DNA from: Terriglobia bacterium | GTDB taxonomy: Bacteria; Acidobacteriota; Terriglobia; Bryobacterales; UBA6623 | Direction of reading: 5' to 3' | DNA length: 64,000 nt | Assembly (NCBI GenBank): GCA_009841225.1 | Contig: VXMF01000002.1 | Location: 253,426 to 317,425, forward strand | Shown: one piece after another, positions 35,558-45,260 of the stretch | How the letters are laid out: each line of letters starts with the position of its first letter | How positions within the stretch are numbered: position 1 is the stretch's first letter | Position numbers and translations under genes: made by a program | Notes under the pieces: model-generated | Seen by the model: only the letters and a program-made list of their open reading frames with translations | What the model was told of the DNA's origin: nothing | Database searches by the model: none

Positions 35558-37018
35558 TCAATTTCCGTCCATCGCCACGTTGCGAAGAGACGACAGGAGT
35601 TGCTCCTGGATTTTCTCCGAGGCCTGCTCCTCGACCCGGCTGGTGCCGAGCCAGGTCTCGTAGCCTCCGAGCGCGTGATGTTCCGGAGTCGGCAAGTATC
35701 CCTCCGCACCGTTCGCGAGGCTAATCACAAACGTCGCTTGGAGGGGGCTTTCGCGCTTGATCGCTAGCCCGGTCTCGACGAATGTCTCGAATGGCAAGGC
35801 CGCAATGCCCACATCGCCGATCCGAATCGCCTGCAGCACGACAGAAACGCTTTCCGGGCCGTTGTGCAGATCGATCGCTCGCTGCGCGTAAATGTGGCGC
35901 CGTGTAAGTTCTGAGGGCAGCACGCCTTGGAGGATGGCCCTTGACTGCTCGACGATCGGATCCGTGGGCTTGCGCCGAGCAAGCGCTAGCTCGACCTGCT
36001 CCATTGCGAGATTCGGATCCGGCCTGTACTCGATCTCTTCATGGGCCTTCGCCACGGCATCCGCGAGCTTGCCCGCGACCTTGCGAACTTGCTCGAAGGG
36101 TTCCTGCCGCGACCGCGTCTTGGAGAAATCGATGTTGTTGATGTTTCCGCTGGTGCCGTTGGAGAGCATGCCAACGAATCGGTCACCAGCGTCAAGGCGC
36201 CTGGCTATGGCAAGCGAGAATTCCCCGAAGTAGTCTGCCGACACCAGCCCCCCCGGAATGTTCCCCACGTAGTGCAAGGAATAGTTGGCTAGGACAGCCA
36301 GCGGTTTCTTCGCGGCCGTCCGAATCGATAGCACGACGGCTTCGGGATCTACCGGACCTGAAGGCCTTACGAGATCGGGACTGGCAGCGGGAGGATTCAT
36401 CCGCACTCGATCGGTTGTGCCCCCGAACGGATCGGGTGGGATCGTCCCATCCTTCATGAGCCAACGCCGATTGAAGACTTCGTCCGGAAGCTCGGTGCGC
36501 GTCCATCCGATCTCGGCAGCCTCCAGCCTTTCGAAGGCACTGGCGATTGACGCGGCGATGCCATCAATTAGCTGGCGGGAATAGCGTTGCTCATTTTGCG
36601 TGTCCTGCTCCGGCTCCGGCCCGCGCAGGCCCACTCCGGGCGCAGGCGGAGGTGCGGAATGGGTATGCGTGGCCGCGATCAGCACGCGGTCAGCGGGTAT
36701 TCCAGTCTTCGCTTGGGCGAGGCGTTTGGCCTCGTCGAGAGTCTCCCTCGGGACATAACAGCTGTCTACGATCGCGATCGCGACAGTCTCGGTACCGTCG
36801 TCCAGGACCAGCGCTCGCGAGTGCAACGGATCGTGGGCTCCGGTTGCCGGCCTGTAGCGGAATGAACCGATCATGGGGAGCGGCCAGTCGCGGGGAGTGA
36901 TGTCCACCGCCGCTGCGCCGGCTCGCAGCGCAGGGCGAGTCTCCACGGTGCACGAAGCGGCAGCTAGGGTGATCCCTACGGCGAAGGAGGCTACCAACGC
37001 CTGTTCGAGTCTTGTCAT
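35558..37018 (-). CDS. neutral/alkaline ceramidase-like secreted protein
   Basis: A 486-residue protein with an N-terminal hydrophobic segment ending AAASC (probable lipoprotein). It resembles the neutral/alkaline non-lysosomal ceramidase N-terminal domain: AGAAAVDITPRDWPLPM, SRALVLDDGTETVAI, VDSCYVP, the histidine-rich LIAATHTHSAPPP (metal ligands in ceramidases) and LSNGTSGNINNID (containing the serine block). Such proteins are common in Planctomycetes and Acidobacteria, where their substrate is rarely known. It starts on the minus strand next to the M20 peptidase gene, also on the minus strand. Confidence 0.8.
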   Translation of the reverse strand: MTRLEQALVASFAVGITLAAASCTVETRPALRAGAAAVDITPRDWPLPMIGSFRYRPATGAHDPLHSRALVLDDGTETVAIAIVDSCYVPRETLDEAKRLAQAKTGIPADRVLIAATHTHSAPPPAPGVGLRGPEPEQDTQNEQRYSRQLIDGIAASIASAFERLEAAEIGWTRTELPDEVFNRRWLMKDGTIPPDPFGGTTDRVRMNPPAASPDLVRPSGPVDPEAVVLSIRTAAKKPLAVLANYSLHYVGNIPGGLVSADYFGEFSLAIARRLDAGDRFVGMLSNGTSGNINNIDFSKTRSRQEPFEQVRKVAGKLADAVAKAHEEIEYRPDPNLAMEQVELALARRKPTDPIVEQSRAILQGVLPSELTRRHIYAQRAIDLHNGPESVSVVLQAIRIGDVGIAALPFETFVETGLAIKRESPLQATFVISLANGAEGYLPTPEHHALGGYETWLGTSRVEEQASEKIQEQLLSSLRNVAMDGN

Positions 37019-37217
37019 TGGCAGTTGTGCCTCGTGAGATATGCTACCGCCGAACGCTGGGCAGCCGACCCTAAATCGTCTTTACCGTTAGCGTCCTCGC
37101 TAGCGTGCAACAAGTGCCTAGCAGGAGTCACTGATAGCCCGGACAGACGCGATCGCCGGATGTCCTTGCGCTTGTCTTGCGGCCCCACGGAAGATCGGGG
37201 CCGGCTGGGGCACCGGC

Positions 37218-38609
37218 CTACCTCGCACCGGCGATCTCGATCACGATGTTCCAAAGGATCTCGACGTAATCTTGGTAGGGCTTGACATACAGATACTCGT
37301 TGCGGCCGTGAATGCCGCTGGCCAGATCCCACTCCGGCCGCGCCGGCCCAAAGCCGTAGCTCGCGATTCCGGCGTGCCGCAGCTGTGCAGAATCTGTGGC
37401 ACCGGTGGACATGGCGGGCAGAATCGGCACGTCGGGGTACATGCGGCCAAGAACGCTCTCAAAGGCCAGAAACGCATCGCTGCTCAACGCTGAGGGGGAA
37501 TGCGACGGGCGCGTCTGCCGATGCGGCACGAGGTCCACCGCGGGCTCGTCCATGATTCTCTTCAGCAGACTGAACAGCCGCTCGGGGTCTTCGTCCGGCA
37601 GGGCCCTGATGTCCACCGTGGCGTTCGCCTCGGATGGAATGACGTTCTTCAGGTAGCCGCCCTGCAGAATCGTCGGCGAGATCGAAGTGCGGACCATCGA
37701 GTTGTAGACCGGGGACAAATCGCGGAGCTTCTCGTAGTCGTCGGCGGTGGGCTTGTCAGTCAGGATGGCGCGAAACACCGCGGCCTTTTCGGGCTCGGAG
37801 ATTTCTGCCAAGCGAGTGAAGTACTCGCGGGTGGTCTCGTTCAGCCGGGCCGGCATCTCATGTTCGGAGAGGCGCCCAACGGCCCGCGCCAGCGCCCCGA
37901 TCGGGTTGTCCCTGAGCGGAATCGAGCCGTGGCCGGAAGTGCCCACTGCCTTGAGGTCGATCCGGCGAGGGGTCTTTTCGGCAGTCTGGATCTCGAACCG
38001 CGCGTAGCGCAGGTCGCGGTCGAACACCCCCTTCCCTCCCTCGTTGATCGCGAATTCGGCATCGATCTTGTTGCGGTGCTCGGCGAGCATGTAGGTGATG
38101 CCGAGGTCCCCGCCGGCTTCCTCGTCGGCCACGCCGAGGAAGATCACGTCGCGATCCAGCGGCGTCTTCTGGCGCCAAAGCTCCAACACGACATGGAGCG
38201 ATGCGGCCACGACTCCCTTGTCGTCCGACGCGCCCCGGGCGTACAGGATGCCGTCCTTGACCTCTCCTCCAAATGGATCGAAGGACCACTCGTCGCGCTC
38301 CACTGCCACCACGTCGAGGTGACCGAGCAACAGCAGCGGGCGCTTGCGACCGTCGCCCTTGACCCGCGCCACCAGGCTCGCCCGGCCGGGCGCAGCCTCG
38401 AATATCTCCGAGGCGAGGCCTTCGCGGTCGAGCTTCTCCTTGAGATAGCGCGCCGCCAGGATCTCGTTGCCCTCCGGCTGTGCGGTGTCGAGCTTGACCA
38501 GGTCGACCAGCGTTTCCAGGGCTTCGCTTTTGACGGCCGGCCAGTCCGGTTCGGCGGCGGGCAGCATGGCGGCCAGCAAGAACGGGGCGAGCAAGGTCCG
38601 GCGTGACAT
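37218..38609 (-). CDS. secreted M20-family metallopeptidase
   Basis: A 463-residue protein from ATG 38609 (MSRRTLLAPFLLAAMLPAA signal). M20 zinc-site blocks are present: His and Asp in LLLLGHLDVVAVERDEWSFDP, Asp in YARGASDDKG, catalytic Glu pair in LGVADEEAGGDLG, and a later ligand Glu or Asp region (EFAINEGGKGVF). GTSGHGSIPLRDNP marks the dimerisation domain. Probably a periplasmic dipeptidase or carboxypeptidase. TAACCT is 7 nt upstream of the ATG, and TTGAAC lies 19 nt before it as a possible -35. Confidence 0.9.
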   Translation of the reverse strand: MSRRTLLAPFLLAAMLPAAEPDWPAVKSEALETLVDLVKLDTAQPEGNEILAARYLKEKLDREGLASEIFEAAPGRASLVARVKGDGRKRPLLLLGHLDVVAVERDEWSFDPFGGEVKDGILYARGASDDKGVVAASLHVVLELWRQKTPLDRDVIFLGVADEEAGGDLGITYMLAEHRNKIDAEFAINEGGKGVFDRDLRYARFEIQTAEKTPRRIDLKAVGTSGHGSIPLRDNPIGALARAVGRLSEHEMPARLNETTREYFTRLAEISEPEKAAVFRAILTDKPTADDYEKLRDLSPVYNSMVRTSISPTILQGGYLKNVIPSEANATVDIRALPDEDPERLFSLLKRIMDEPAVDLVPHRQTRPSHSPSALSSDAFLAFESVLGRMYPDVPILPAMSTGATDSAQLRHAGIASYGFGPARPEWDLASGIHGRNEYLYVKPYQDYVEILWNIVIEIAGAR

Positions 38610-38790
38610 TTCTATCAGGTTAGACGCATCCGCCCGGGACAGTTCAACGGGCTTGCGCACTCCGCTGGCAGTCAATCAGCGCAAATCACTCCGGCCGCTC
38701 CGCTTCGAAGCTTGCCGAGCGTGTCATCGCTGGTATTCTTTAATCGGGTCTCGGCCAGGCGTCCACGGCCAAAACTGCCCCGAGCCAACC

Positions 38791-41169
38791 ATGCGAACCA
38801 TTGGTAGCTACCGAATAACTCTCGCCCTTGCGATGGCGACGCCGCTCTACGCGCAACCAGTGCTCGAGTCGATCTACCCACACGGCGCGCAGGTCGGCAG
38901 CGCGGTGCGCCTTGAGCTCCGCGGGCAACGGCTCGCCCCGACACCCCGGCTGCACGGCAGTGCTGCCATGACAGCGACCCCACTGGCCGTCCCGGGAGAG
39001 GCAAGCACGGAGTCGCCGGAGTCCCTCGTCTACCTACTCGAGGTAGGCGACAACGCCCGGCAGGGCGTCGTGCCGCTGAGGATCGAGACCGCCGACGGCA
39101 TCTCCAACGCCGTGCTGTTCATGGTGGGCGGCTTCCCGCAAGTGGCCGAAGAAGAGTCTGACGAAGCCTCCGATGGCAGCGAAGCGTCGAACGACTTCCC
39201 CGAGATCGCACAAGAGGTCGCGATGCCCGTGACCGTCGAGGGACGCCTGCAAGGCGCGGAACGAGACATCTACCGCGTCCGCGCCACCAAGGGGCAGCGT
39301 ATCGTGGCCGAAGCCTCGGCTCGCCGTGTCGGGTCGGCGATCGACCCCAATCTCGAACTGCGCGATAGCACCGGACTCGTGCGGGCGAGGACTAGCGACT
39401 CTCCCGGACTGGGCCTTGATGCCCGACTCGACTTCGAGGTCCCGGAAGACGGGGACTATCTCGTGGTGATTCGGGACGAGCGCTTCAGCGAACAGGAGCA
39501 TGACTTCTACAGGCTCACGATCGCGGACTACGAATATGCCGACAGCGTGTTCCCGCTCGGCTGGAGCCGGAACTCCAAGGTGCAGGTGGAATTTTTCGGC
39601 GGCAACCTACGCCAGCCTGTGCAAGCCGAGATCGACCTGACCGGCGTGGCGGCGACCGCGAGCGAGACATGGGTCAGCGTGCTGGGCACGCCGTCCTCGG
39701 TGCCGTTCCTGCTCAGCGATGGCGAGGAAGTGGTCGAGTCCGACGCCGGCAGGACGCTGAGCGAGGGTGTCGTGATGAACGGGCGGATCTCGGAGCAAGG
39801 CGAGATCGACCGTTACAGCTTGGCCGTGCAAGGCGGTGAGGAGTGGTCGTTCGAGCTGCGCTCCGGAGAGCTGCCCGGATCGTCGCTCTACGGCGTGCTC
39901 ACGATTTCGCAGGAGGACGAAACTCTGGCCATCGCGGGCAAGGACGCCGGCGACCCCAACCCATACGTCATCACCACGACCGGGGAAACCGCCACGTACC
40001 CGTTTGTCAATCTCGCGGTCCCACCCGGGACGGAGGAGATCACGGTCGCCGTCGAAGACCTGCTCGGTCGCGGCGGCCGAGAGTTTAGCTACCGGCTGGT
40101 GGCTCGCAAGCAGGGCCCGGACTTCCTGCTGACGCTCAACGATCCGTACATCAATGTTCCGCGCAACGGCTCCGCCATCATCACGGTGCAAGCGGAACGG
40201 CGCGGCTATTCTGGGCCGCTTGAACTCTATGTGGAGAACTTGCCCGACGACTTCGAGATATCGGGCGGGCATATCGCCCCCAGGTCCACGCTCAACAACA
40301 CCGTGGCTCGTTTCGAAATCGGCCGCCTAACCTTGACAGCCAAGCCGGACGCCGAGCTGCGGATGCTCGATCTCGTGGTGCGCGGCCGCGCGACAGCGGA
40401 GGGCAAACGGCATCTCGATAGGCGCGCGTCCGGCCCGGGCATACGAGTCGGCGTCAAGGGTCCGAAACAAGAGGCCGTCACGGCCGAGTGGCTGGGGCTG
40501 GACCTCCCGGCGCGGGTCACGCCCGAACAGGCGGCGGAGCTGGAGTTCGCCACCGAGCGGAAGATCCGGCTCGTGCGCGGCGGCGGCGGACTGATGGCGA
40601 AGTGGCGCTACAACCCTCGCCGACCAGGAGTGAAGCTGACGAAGAAGGTGGCAATTCCGAGAAACTCGGGCGGCCTGCGCCTGCGCAGCACCGACGAGGA
40701 CGAGGTCATGCACGCGGGCGAGTTTCGGATGTTCACTCACGAGCGCACGTCTCTAGGCATGGTTAACTTCAATCTTTCTGCCACCGTCGAATTCGAAGGC
40801 CGCAAGCAGACGCTGATCTCCAAACCACTGGAAGTCGATATCGTCGATGGCTACATGCTCACCCCGCCAGGAGCGGGGCTCGTGATGCAGCCGGACAGCG
40901 AGTCGATCTGGCAGGGATCGATCTGGCGCGACGAGGCGTTCCGGCGGCCCGTCACTGTCAGCGCTATCGGATTGCCCGCTGGTGTCGAATGCCAGCCTGC
41001 CGAGCTGCGCGACGCCCAGACTGCCTTCGCACTGCAGTGCAAGGCCTCCGCCACTGCCCCGGAAGGTGACCACGAGGTTGAGATCCGGGCCGAATCTGTG
41101 CTCTCGGACGAAGGCACGACGCCTTACATCGTCGAGCCGGTCAGTGCTCACGTGACGATTCGCCGCTGA
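38791..41169 (+). CDS. secreted protein with pre-peptidase C-terminal (PPC) domain
   Basis: A 792-residue exported protein. ATG 38791 starts a signal peptide (YRITLALAMATPLYAQ). It has an IPT-like N-terminal block (LESIYPHGAQVGSAVRLELRG) and at least one PPC domain (DIYRVRATKGQRIVAEASARR, then DFEVPEDGDYLVVIRDERF). A second PPC-like region follows at about residues 320-440. The last third looks like beta sandwich. No catalytic domain is visible. Such PPC proteins are frequent in Planctomycetes and Acidobacteria with no known role; an adhesion or substrate-binding role is a guess. Confidence 0.72.
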   Translation: MRTIGSYRITLALAMATPLYAQPVLESIYPHGAQVGSAVRLELRGQRLAPTPRLHGSAAMTATPLAVPGEASTESPESLVYLLEVGDNARQGVVPLRIETADGISNAVLFMVGGFPQVAEEESDEASDGSEASNDFPEIAQEVAMPVTVEGRLQGAERDIYRVRATKGQRIVAEASARRVGSAIDPNLELRDSTGLVRARTSDSPGLGLDARLDFEVPEDGDYLVVIRDERFSEQEHDFYRLTIADYEYADSVFPLGWSRNSKVQVEFFGGNLRQPVQAEIDLTGVAATASETWVSVLGTPSSVPFLLSDGEEVVESDAGRTLSEGVVMNGRISEQGEIDRYSLAVQGGEEWSFELRSGELPGSSLYGVLTISQEDETLAIAGKDAGDPNPYVITTTGETATYPFVNLAVPPGTEEITVAVEDLLGRGGREFSYRLVARKQGPDFLLTLNDPYINVPRNGSAIITVQAERRGYSGPLELYVENLPDDFEISGGHIAPRSTLNNTVARFEIGRLTLTAKPDAELRMLDLVVRGRATAEGKRHLDRRASGPGIRVGVKGPKQEAVTAEWLGLDLPARVTPEQAAELEFATERKIRLVRGGGGLMAKWRYNPRRPGVKLTKKVAIPRNSGGLRLRSTDEDEVMHAGEFRMFTHERTSLGMVNFNLSATVEFEGRKQTLISKPLEVDIVDGYMLTPPGAGLVMQPDSESIWQGSIWRDEAFRRPVTVSAIGLPAGVECQPAELRDAQTAFALQCKASATAPEGDHEVEIRAESVLSDEGTTPYIVEPVSAHVTIRR

Positions 41170-41225
41170 GCGCAGTGGGCGCCGCCGCACGGGGCGGTCT
41201 GAATGGCCTGCTGCGTAGAACAGCT

Positions 41226-41954
41226 CTATCGCTGCGGGTGGACCCGCTTTGTGCCGCGAGCGAGGCGCAACTTGAAGTCTTCTGGTGTAAATGAAGGATT
41301 CAAAACTACTTCCGAATACGAATACAACCGGTAGTCTCCAGGGCTCCGATCATAGATCTTCTGCTGAACCGGCTGCCAGATGACAGTGGAGACCCACATC
41401 TCGATTCGCTGGCTGTTCAGCTCCGCCTGCGGGTCCTTCGGTTGTAGATCAAGATGCACGACAGATTGCCCCTTGACCGTCTCCGGCCCCAGAAGCTTGA
41501 TGTCGTAGTGCTGTCCGAGGTAGCTGCCGGAAGTGCCGAAGCCCAGCAACAGCGCGTTCTCCACCTTGGCCTTGGAATCGCTCACGTCGTACTCTTCGAC
41601 AGTCTTGATCTTGGGCTTGTAGATTTCGACCCTAGTGCCTTGGACAGAAAGGAAATAGACGTTCGGTTCCTCGAACGAGATCAGCATCGAGGCGCTGCCA
41701 TCCGCCGTCCGGCGGACGACGATCTTGCCGTGTTCGACGCTCGTGTCATCCACTAGCGCCATGTAGCGCACCCATTCGAGGCTGGCCCGCATGCCCGTCC
41801 AGCCGGAAGCCGCCGCGTCCATCTTGGCGAGCACCGTCGCCAGATCGGGCACGGTCGCCGAGGCAGGAGCGAGACAGCCCAATATCAGGGCTGAGACCGC
41901 TACGGCGAGCGTGCTGCGGCGACAGGTCGAAGGAAACAGATCCGAGCTCAGCAT
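41226..41954 (-). CDS. LolA-like outer-membrane lipoprotein-sorting protein
   Basis: A 242-residue periplasmic protein with a signal peptide (about residues 10-34). The pattern VLAKMDAAASGWTGMRASLEW, IVVRRTADGSASMLISFEEP, YKPKIKTVEEYDV and VVHLDLQPKDP is that of the LolA/LolB-like lipid-carrier fold, common in Acidobacteria. It is the second gene of a two-gene minus-strand unit; the upstream membrane protein ends 24 nt before it. Lipoprotein or lipid transfer to the outer membrane is the likely role. Confidence 0.75.
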   Translation of the reverse strand: MLSSDLFPSTCRRSTLAVAVSALILGCLAPASATVPDLATVLAKMDAAASGWTGMRASLEWVRYMALVDDTSVEHGKIVVRRTADGSASMLISFEEPNVYFLSVQGTRVEIYKPKIKTVEEYDVSDSKAKVENALLLGFGTSGSYLGQHYDIKLLGPETVKGQSVVHLDLQPKDPQAELNSQRIEMWVSTVIWQPVQQKIYDRSPGDYRLYSYSEVVLNPSFTPEDFKLRLARGTKRVHPQR

Positions 41955-41978
41955 GCCGGTCAGCCCTTGGAGCGGCCG

Positions 41979-42350
41979 CTACTCACCCGCGGGCTGCGCG
42001 AAGACCAGGTAGGCTTGGACGTTCCCAGCGGCGTCCATAGCCGGTTCGGTCGAAACGATGCGCAGGGATTCCCCGCTATAGGTGGCCAGGAGGTACTGCA
42101 AGCGCTCGCTGGCACCTTCGGGGTCGGCGCGGTCCAGCGCCCCCGGATCGATCCAGAACACCCGGGCATCGGTCGCGGGGTGCTCGACCTCGTGAACGAC
42201 GGGCTCGCTGGCCCGATCATTGAACAGTGCGGGTGGGGTGAGGAATATAAACGCCAGGATCAGGGCCACGATGATGTCGTACTGCCATGAGCCCCGGCGG
42301 AACTCCCAGAACACAGCCGGACGCAAGCGTGACCAGAGCCGTCCCAGCAC
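41979..42350 (-). CDS. single-pass membrane protein of unknown function
   Basis: A 123-residue protein with a basic, cytoplasmic N-terminus (RRGSWQYD), one strong membrane segment (IIVALILAFIFLTPPALF, about residues 26-43) and a ~75-residue periplasmic domain. I do not recognise the periplasmic part. It is 24 nt upstream of the LolA-like gene on the same strand, so the two are likely co-transcribed and may work together in envelope lipid traffic. Confidence 0.6.
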   Translation of the reverse strand: MLGRLWSRLRPAVFWEFRRGSWQYDIIVALILAFIFLTPPALFNDRASEPVVHEVEHPATDARVFWIDPGALDRADPEGASERLQYLLATYSGESLRIVSTEPAMDAAGNVQAYLVFAQPAGE

Positions 42351-42412
42351 AGTGTCAGTGTATCCTAAACGGGAGGATCGAGGCTTCAGCCCGGCTGCCC
42401 GAGGACACGACC

Positions 42413-43399
42413 ATGCGAGGACTCAATGGATTCGCAAGACTGTTCGCGGGCGGCGCCCTCTGGCCCGCATTCAACAGCGACGGAGACCCTCTAATCGGCG
42501 GCCAAGCCGTGATGGAGGGCGTGATGATGCGCACTCCGCAGTCCTATTGCGTGGCTGTGCGCAAGCCGAGCGGCGACATCACGACCAAGGAAGAGACCGC
42601 CACGCGCCTGTCGCAGCGCAGCCGCTTCTGGGCCCTGCCCCTGGTGAGGGGCTGCGGCATCCTCGGCCAGTCAATGACGTTAGGCATGAAGGCTCTGAAC
42701 TTCTCGGCGACCCAAGCGGCTGAGAGCGAGGACGGCGACGACCGCGGCAAGAGCGAGGAAATGCCCGGCTGGGTTCTGGGGCTCAACATCGCCTTCTCGG
42801 TCGGCTTCTTCATCGTGATGTACAAGCTGGTGCCCCTGCTGGCCACGAATCAATTGCAGGGGTGGCTGCCGGCCCTCGACAACCAAGTGGGCTTTAGCTT
42901 TGTCGAAGGCGGCATTCGCATCGCGATCTTTCTCAGCTTCCTGCTCGCGATTTCGCAGATGAAGGACATCCGCAGGGTGTTCGAGTACCACGGTGCCGAG
43001 CACAAGGTGGTCTACAACTATGAGTCTGGTCAAGATCTTTCGATCGAGAACGCCCAGCGATTCACGACCTTGCATCCGCGCTGCGGCACCAGCTTCCTGA
43101 TGGTCGTCATGCTGGTCGCCATCGCGATCTACGCGTTAGTCCCCTTCGAGGGCTTCGTCGGTCCGTTCGCGGCCCGCGTCGCGCTGCTGCCGTTGATCGC
43201 AGGCATTAGCTTCGAGATCATTCGCTACACTGCCAAGCACCAGCGCGGAGTGTTCATGCTGATGGCCCGCCCGGGGCTGTGGCTGCAACGCATCACGACC
43301 AAACAGCCAGACGACAGCCAGGTCGAGGTCGCCATCCACGCCCTGACCACCGCTTTCGAGTTCGAGCGCCGTGCCGGCGGCACACCCGTCGTCGCTTAG
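42413..43399 (+). CDS. DUF1385 membrane protein
   Basis: A 328-residue protein with DUF1385 hallmarks: IGGQAVMEGVMMRTP near residue 27, RGCGILGQSMTLGMKALNFS, EYHGAEHKVVYNYE, HPRCGTSFLMVV and FEIIRYTAKH. It has four to five hydrophobic segments. GAGGA precedes ATG 42413. In many bacteria DUF1385 lies next to prfA, as here (84 bp). The biochemical role is unknown; a metal- or heme-related membrane function has been speculated from the His/Cys motifs. Confidence 0.93.
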   Translation: MRGLNGFARLFAGGALWPAFNSDGDPLIGGQAVMEGVMMRTPQSYCVAVRKPSGDITTKEETATRLSQRSRFWALPLVRGCGILGQSMTLGMKALNFSATQAAESEDGDDRGKSEEMPGWVLGLNIAFSVGFFIVMYKLVPLLATNQLQGWLPALDNQVGFSFVEGGIRIAIFLSFLLAISQMKDIRRVFEYHGAEHKVVYNYESGQDLSIENAQRFTTLHPRCGTSFLMVVMLVAIAIYALVPFEGFVGPFAARVALLPLIAGISFEIIRYTAKHQRGVFMLMARPGLWLQRITTKQPDDSQVEVAIHALTTAFEFERRAGGTPVVA

Positions 43400-43483
43400 C
43401 GGGTCGAGGAAAGGCGTTGTGCCGCCGGCCCCTAAGGCGCGGCGGCCAAGGGGTTAACACGCAGGGGCTGCCGGAGAGGAGTG

Positions 43484-44557
43484 ATGAGCTGGGAACAAAG
43501 CATCGGGGAGGTCGAAGCGCGCTTCGAGGAACTGTCCTCTAAGCTCGCCGACCCTGCACTGCTGGCGGACCAGCAGGCCTACCAGCAGTTCGCCAAGCAA
43601 CACTCCTCAATCGCGGAAGTGGTTGAGAAGTATCGCTCGTGGAAGCGCGTCGTCTCGCAGATCGACGAGGCTCGTGGCTTGCTCGACGAGTCCGATCCCG
43701 AAATGGTCGAGATGGCGACCGAAGAGATCGAGAGCCTGACGGCGGATCGGGACAGGCTTGCCGAAGAGATCCGCGTCCTCTTGCTGCCGGTTGACCCGGC
43801 CGACGAGAAAGGGGCGGTGCTGGAGATCCGGGCCGGCACAGGAGGCGACGAAGCCACGCTGTTCGCGGCCGAGATCTTCCGCATGTACTGCAAGTATGCC
43901 GAGGGTCACGCTTGGAGCATCGAGGTCACCACGCGCAATGACTCGGAAGCTGGCGGGATCAAGGAACTGATCGCCTTGGTCAAGGGACGGCGCGTGTACT
44001 CGCGCCTGAAGTATGAAAGCGGCGTGCATCGCGTCCAGCGCGTGCCCAAGACCGAGTCTCAAGGCCGGGTGCATACTTCTGCCGTGACCGTGGCGGTGCT
44101 GCCAGAAGCCGACGAAGTCGACGTGCAAGTGGACGAGACCGAGCTACGGGTCGACACGTACTGTTCGTCCGGTCCCGGAGGGCAGTCCGTAAACACCACC
44201 TACTCGGCCGTCCGCATCACGCACCTGCCCACCGGTCTGGTGGTGACGTGCCAGGACGAGAAGTCCCAGATCAAGAACCGCAAGAAGGCGCTGCAGGTGC
44301 TGCGCTCGCGGCTGTACGAGATCGAGCGCCATAAACAGCACTCCGAGCAGGCCCAGCAGCGCCGCGCCATGGTCCGCACTGGCGACCGGTCCGAGAAGAT
44401 CCGCACCTACAATTTCCCGGAGATGCGTATCACCGACCACCGGATCGGCCTGAAGGTCCACCAGCTCACCCAAGTCTTGGACGGCGATCTCGACGTTCTG
44501 ATCGAGCCGCTCACGACGGCCCAGCAGGCCGACGAGTTAGCGGCGCAGGCGGCTTGA
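43484..44557 (+). CDS. prfA: peptide chain release factor 1
   Basis: A 357-residue class I release factor that ends translation at UAA and UAG. The codon-recognition tripeptide PxT is present as PKT in HRVQRVPKTESQGRVHTSA, distinguishing RF1 from RF2 (SPF). The catalytic GGQ lies in SSGPGGQSVNTTYSAVRITH. Start ATG 43484 is preferred over GTG 43481 because GGAG is 7 nt upstream. The usual downstream partner prmC (the GGQ methyltransferase) is absent; a DUF1080 gene follows 4 nt after the stop. Confidence 0.98.
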   Translation: MSWEQSIGEVEARFEELSSKLADPALLADQQAYQQFAKQHSSIAEVVEKYRSWKRVVSQIDEARGLLDESDPEMVEMATEEIESLTADRDRLAEEIRVLLLPVDPADEKGAVLEIRAGTGGDEATLFAAEIFRMYCKYAEGHAWSIEVTTRNDSEAGGIKELIALVKGRRVYSRLKYESGVHRVQRVPKTESQGRVHTSAVTVAVLPEADEVDVQVDETELRVDTYCSSGPGGQSVNTTYSAVRITHLPTGLVVTCQDEKSQIKNRKKALQVLRSRLYEIERHKQHSEQAQQRRAMVRTGDRSEKIRTYNFPEMRITDHRIGLKVHQLTQVLDGDLDVLIEPLTTAQQADELAAQAA

Positions 44558-44561
44558 TCCG

Positions 44562-45260
44562 ATGAATCCTCGGCTGGGCAAGCGGCGCGCGACCTGGATT
44601 GCTTCCCCCCTGCTGACGGCGCTGGCGACGCTCGCGCTGGCCTGGCCGGTCACAGCCTCCGACCTGACTCGCCGAGAGCTCGAGGACGGATTCGTGCCGC
44701 TGTTCAACGGCTCGGACCTGAGCGGCTGGGACGGCGACCCACGGCTGTGGAGCGTAGCAGGCGGCTCGATCGTCGGAAGCACGGACGGGCGTCCTCTGAG
44801 CGCGAATTCGTTCTTGGTGTCCGAACGGCAGTTCGGCGACTTCGTGCTCCGCTTCGAGGTCAAGCTGCGCAACGGCAACAGTGGAATGCAGTTTCGCAGC
44901 GAGCGGACCGAAGGCTGGACAGTGCGCGGCTACCAGGCGGATTTTGCCTCGGGCAAGGGCTGGGGCAACCTGCACGGGGAGGGCCTGCCCCGCGGGCTCA
45001 TTCTGGACGGCTGGCAGGACCGGGCCGAACATGTCGTGGGGACCGGCTGGAATCGGATCGAGATTCTCTGCGAGGGCTATCGCATCCGCATCAGCGTCAA
45101 CGGCACAGTCACCAACGACGTACTCGATCCGGGAGCGCTGACTGGCGTCTTGGCCATGCAGCTGCATCGCGGCGAACCGATGCGCGTGGAGTTTCGCAAC
45201 ATTCGGATCCGCACGCTCGGAGGTCGGCCAACTCCTAGTGCGAAGGCTTCAGTCCACTAG
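44562..45260 (+). CDS. DUF1080 (3-keto-disaccharide hydrolase-like) secreted protein
   Basis: A 232-residue protein with a signal peptide (residues about 13-32) and one DUF1080 lectin-like domain: FVPLFNGSDLSGWDGDPRLWSV, FLVSERQFGDFVLRFEVKLRNGNSGMQFRSE (given in parts) and IMRVEFRNIRIRTL near the end. DUF1080 is a concanavalin-like fold, lately linked to 3-keto-glycoside hydrolysis in Bacteroidetes and Planctomycetes. It starts 4 nt after prfA but is probably a separate function inserted there. Its 3' end overlaps the next gene by 12 bp, convergently. Confidence 0.87.
   Translation: MNPRLGKRRATWIASPLLTALATLALAWPVTASDLTRRELEDGFVPLFNGSDLSGWDGDPRLWSVAGGSIVGSTDGRPLSANSFLVSERQFGDFVLRFEVKLRNGNSGMQFRSERTEGWTVRGYQADFASGKGWGNLHGEGLPRGLILDGWQDRAEHVVGTGWNRIEILCEGYRIRISVNGTVTNDVLDPGALTGVLAMQLHRGEPMRVEFRNIRIRTLGGRPTPSAKASVH

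Noticed and set aside
38467..38790. A 5' extension of the PPC-domain protein by 108 codons.
   Set aside because: It is antisense to the M20 peptidase and lies before an obvious signal peptide at 38791.
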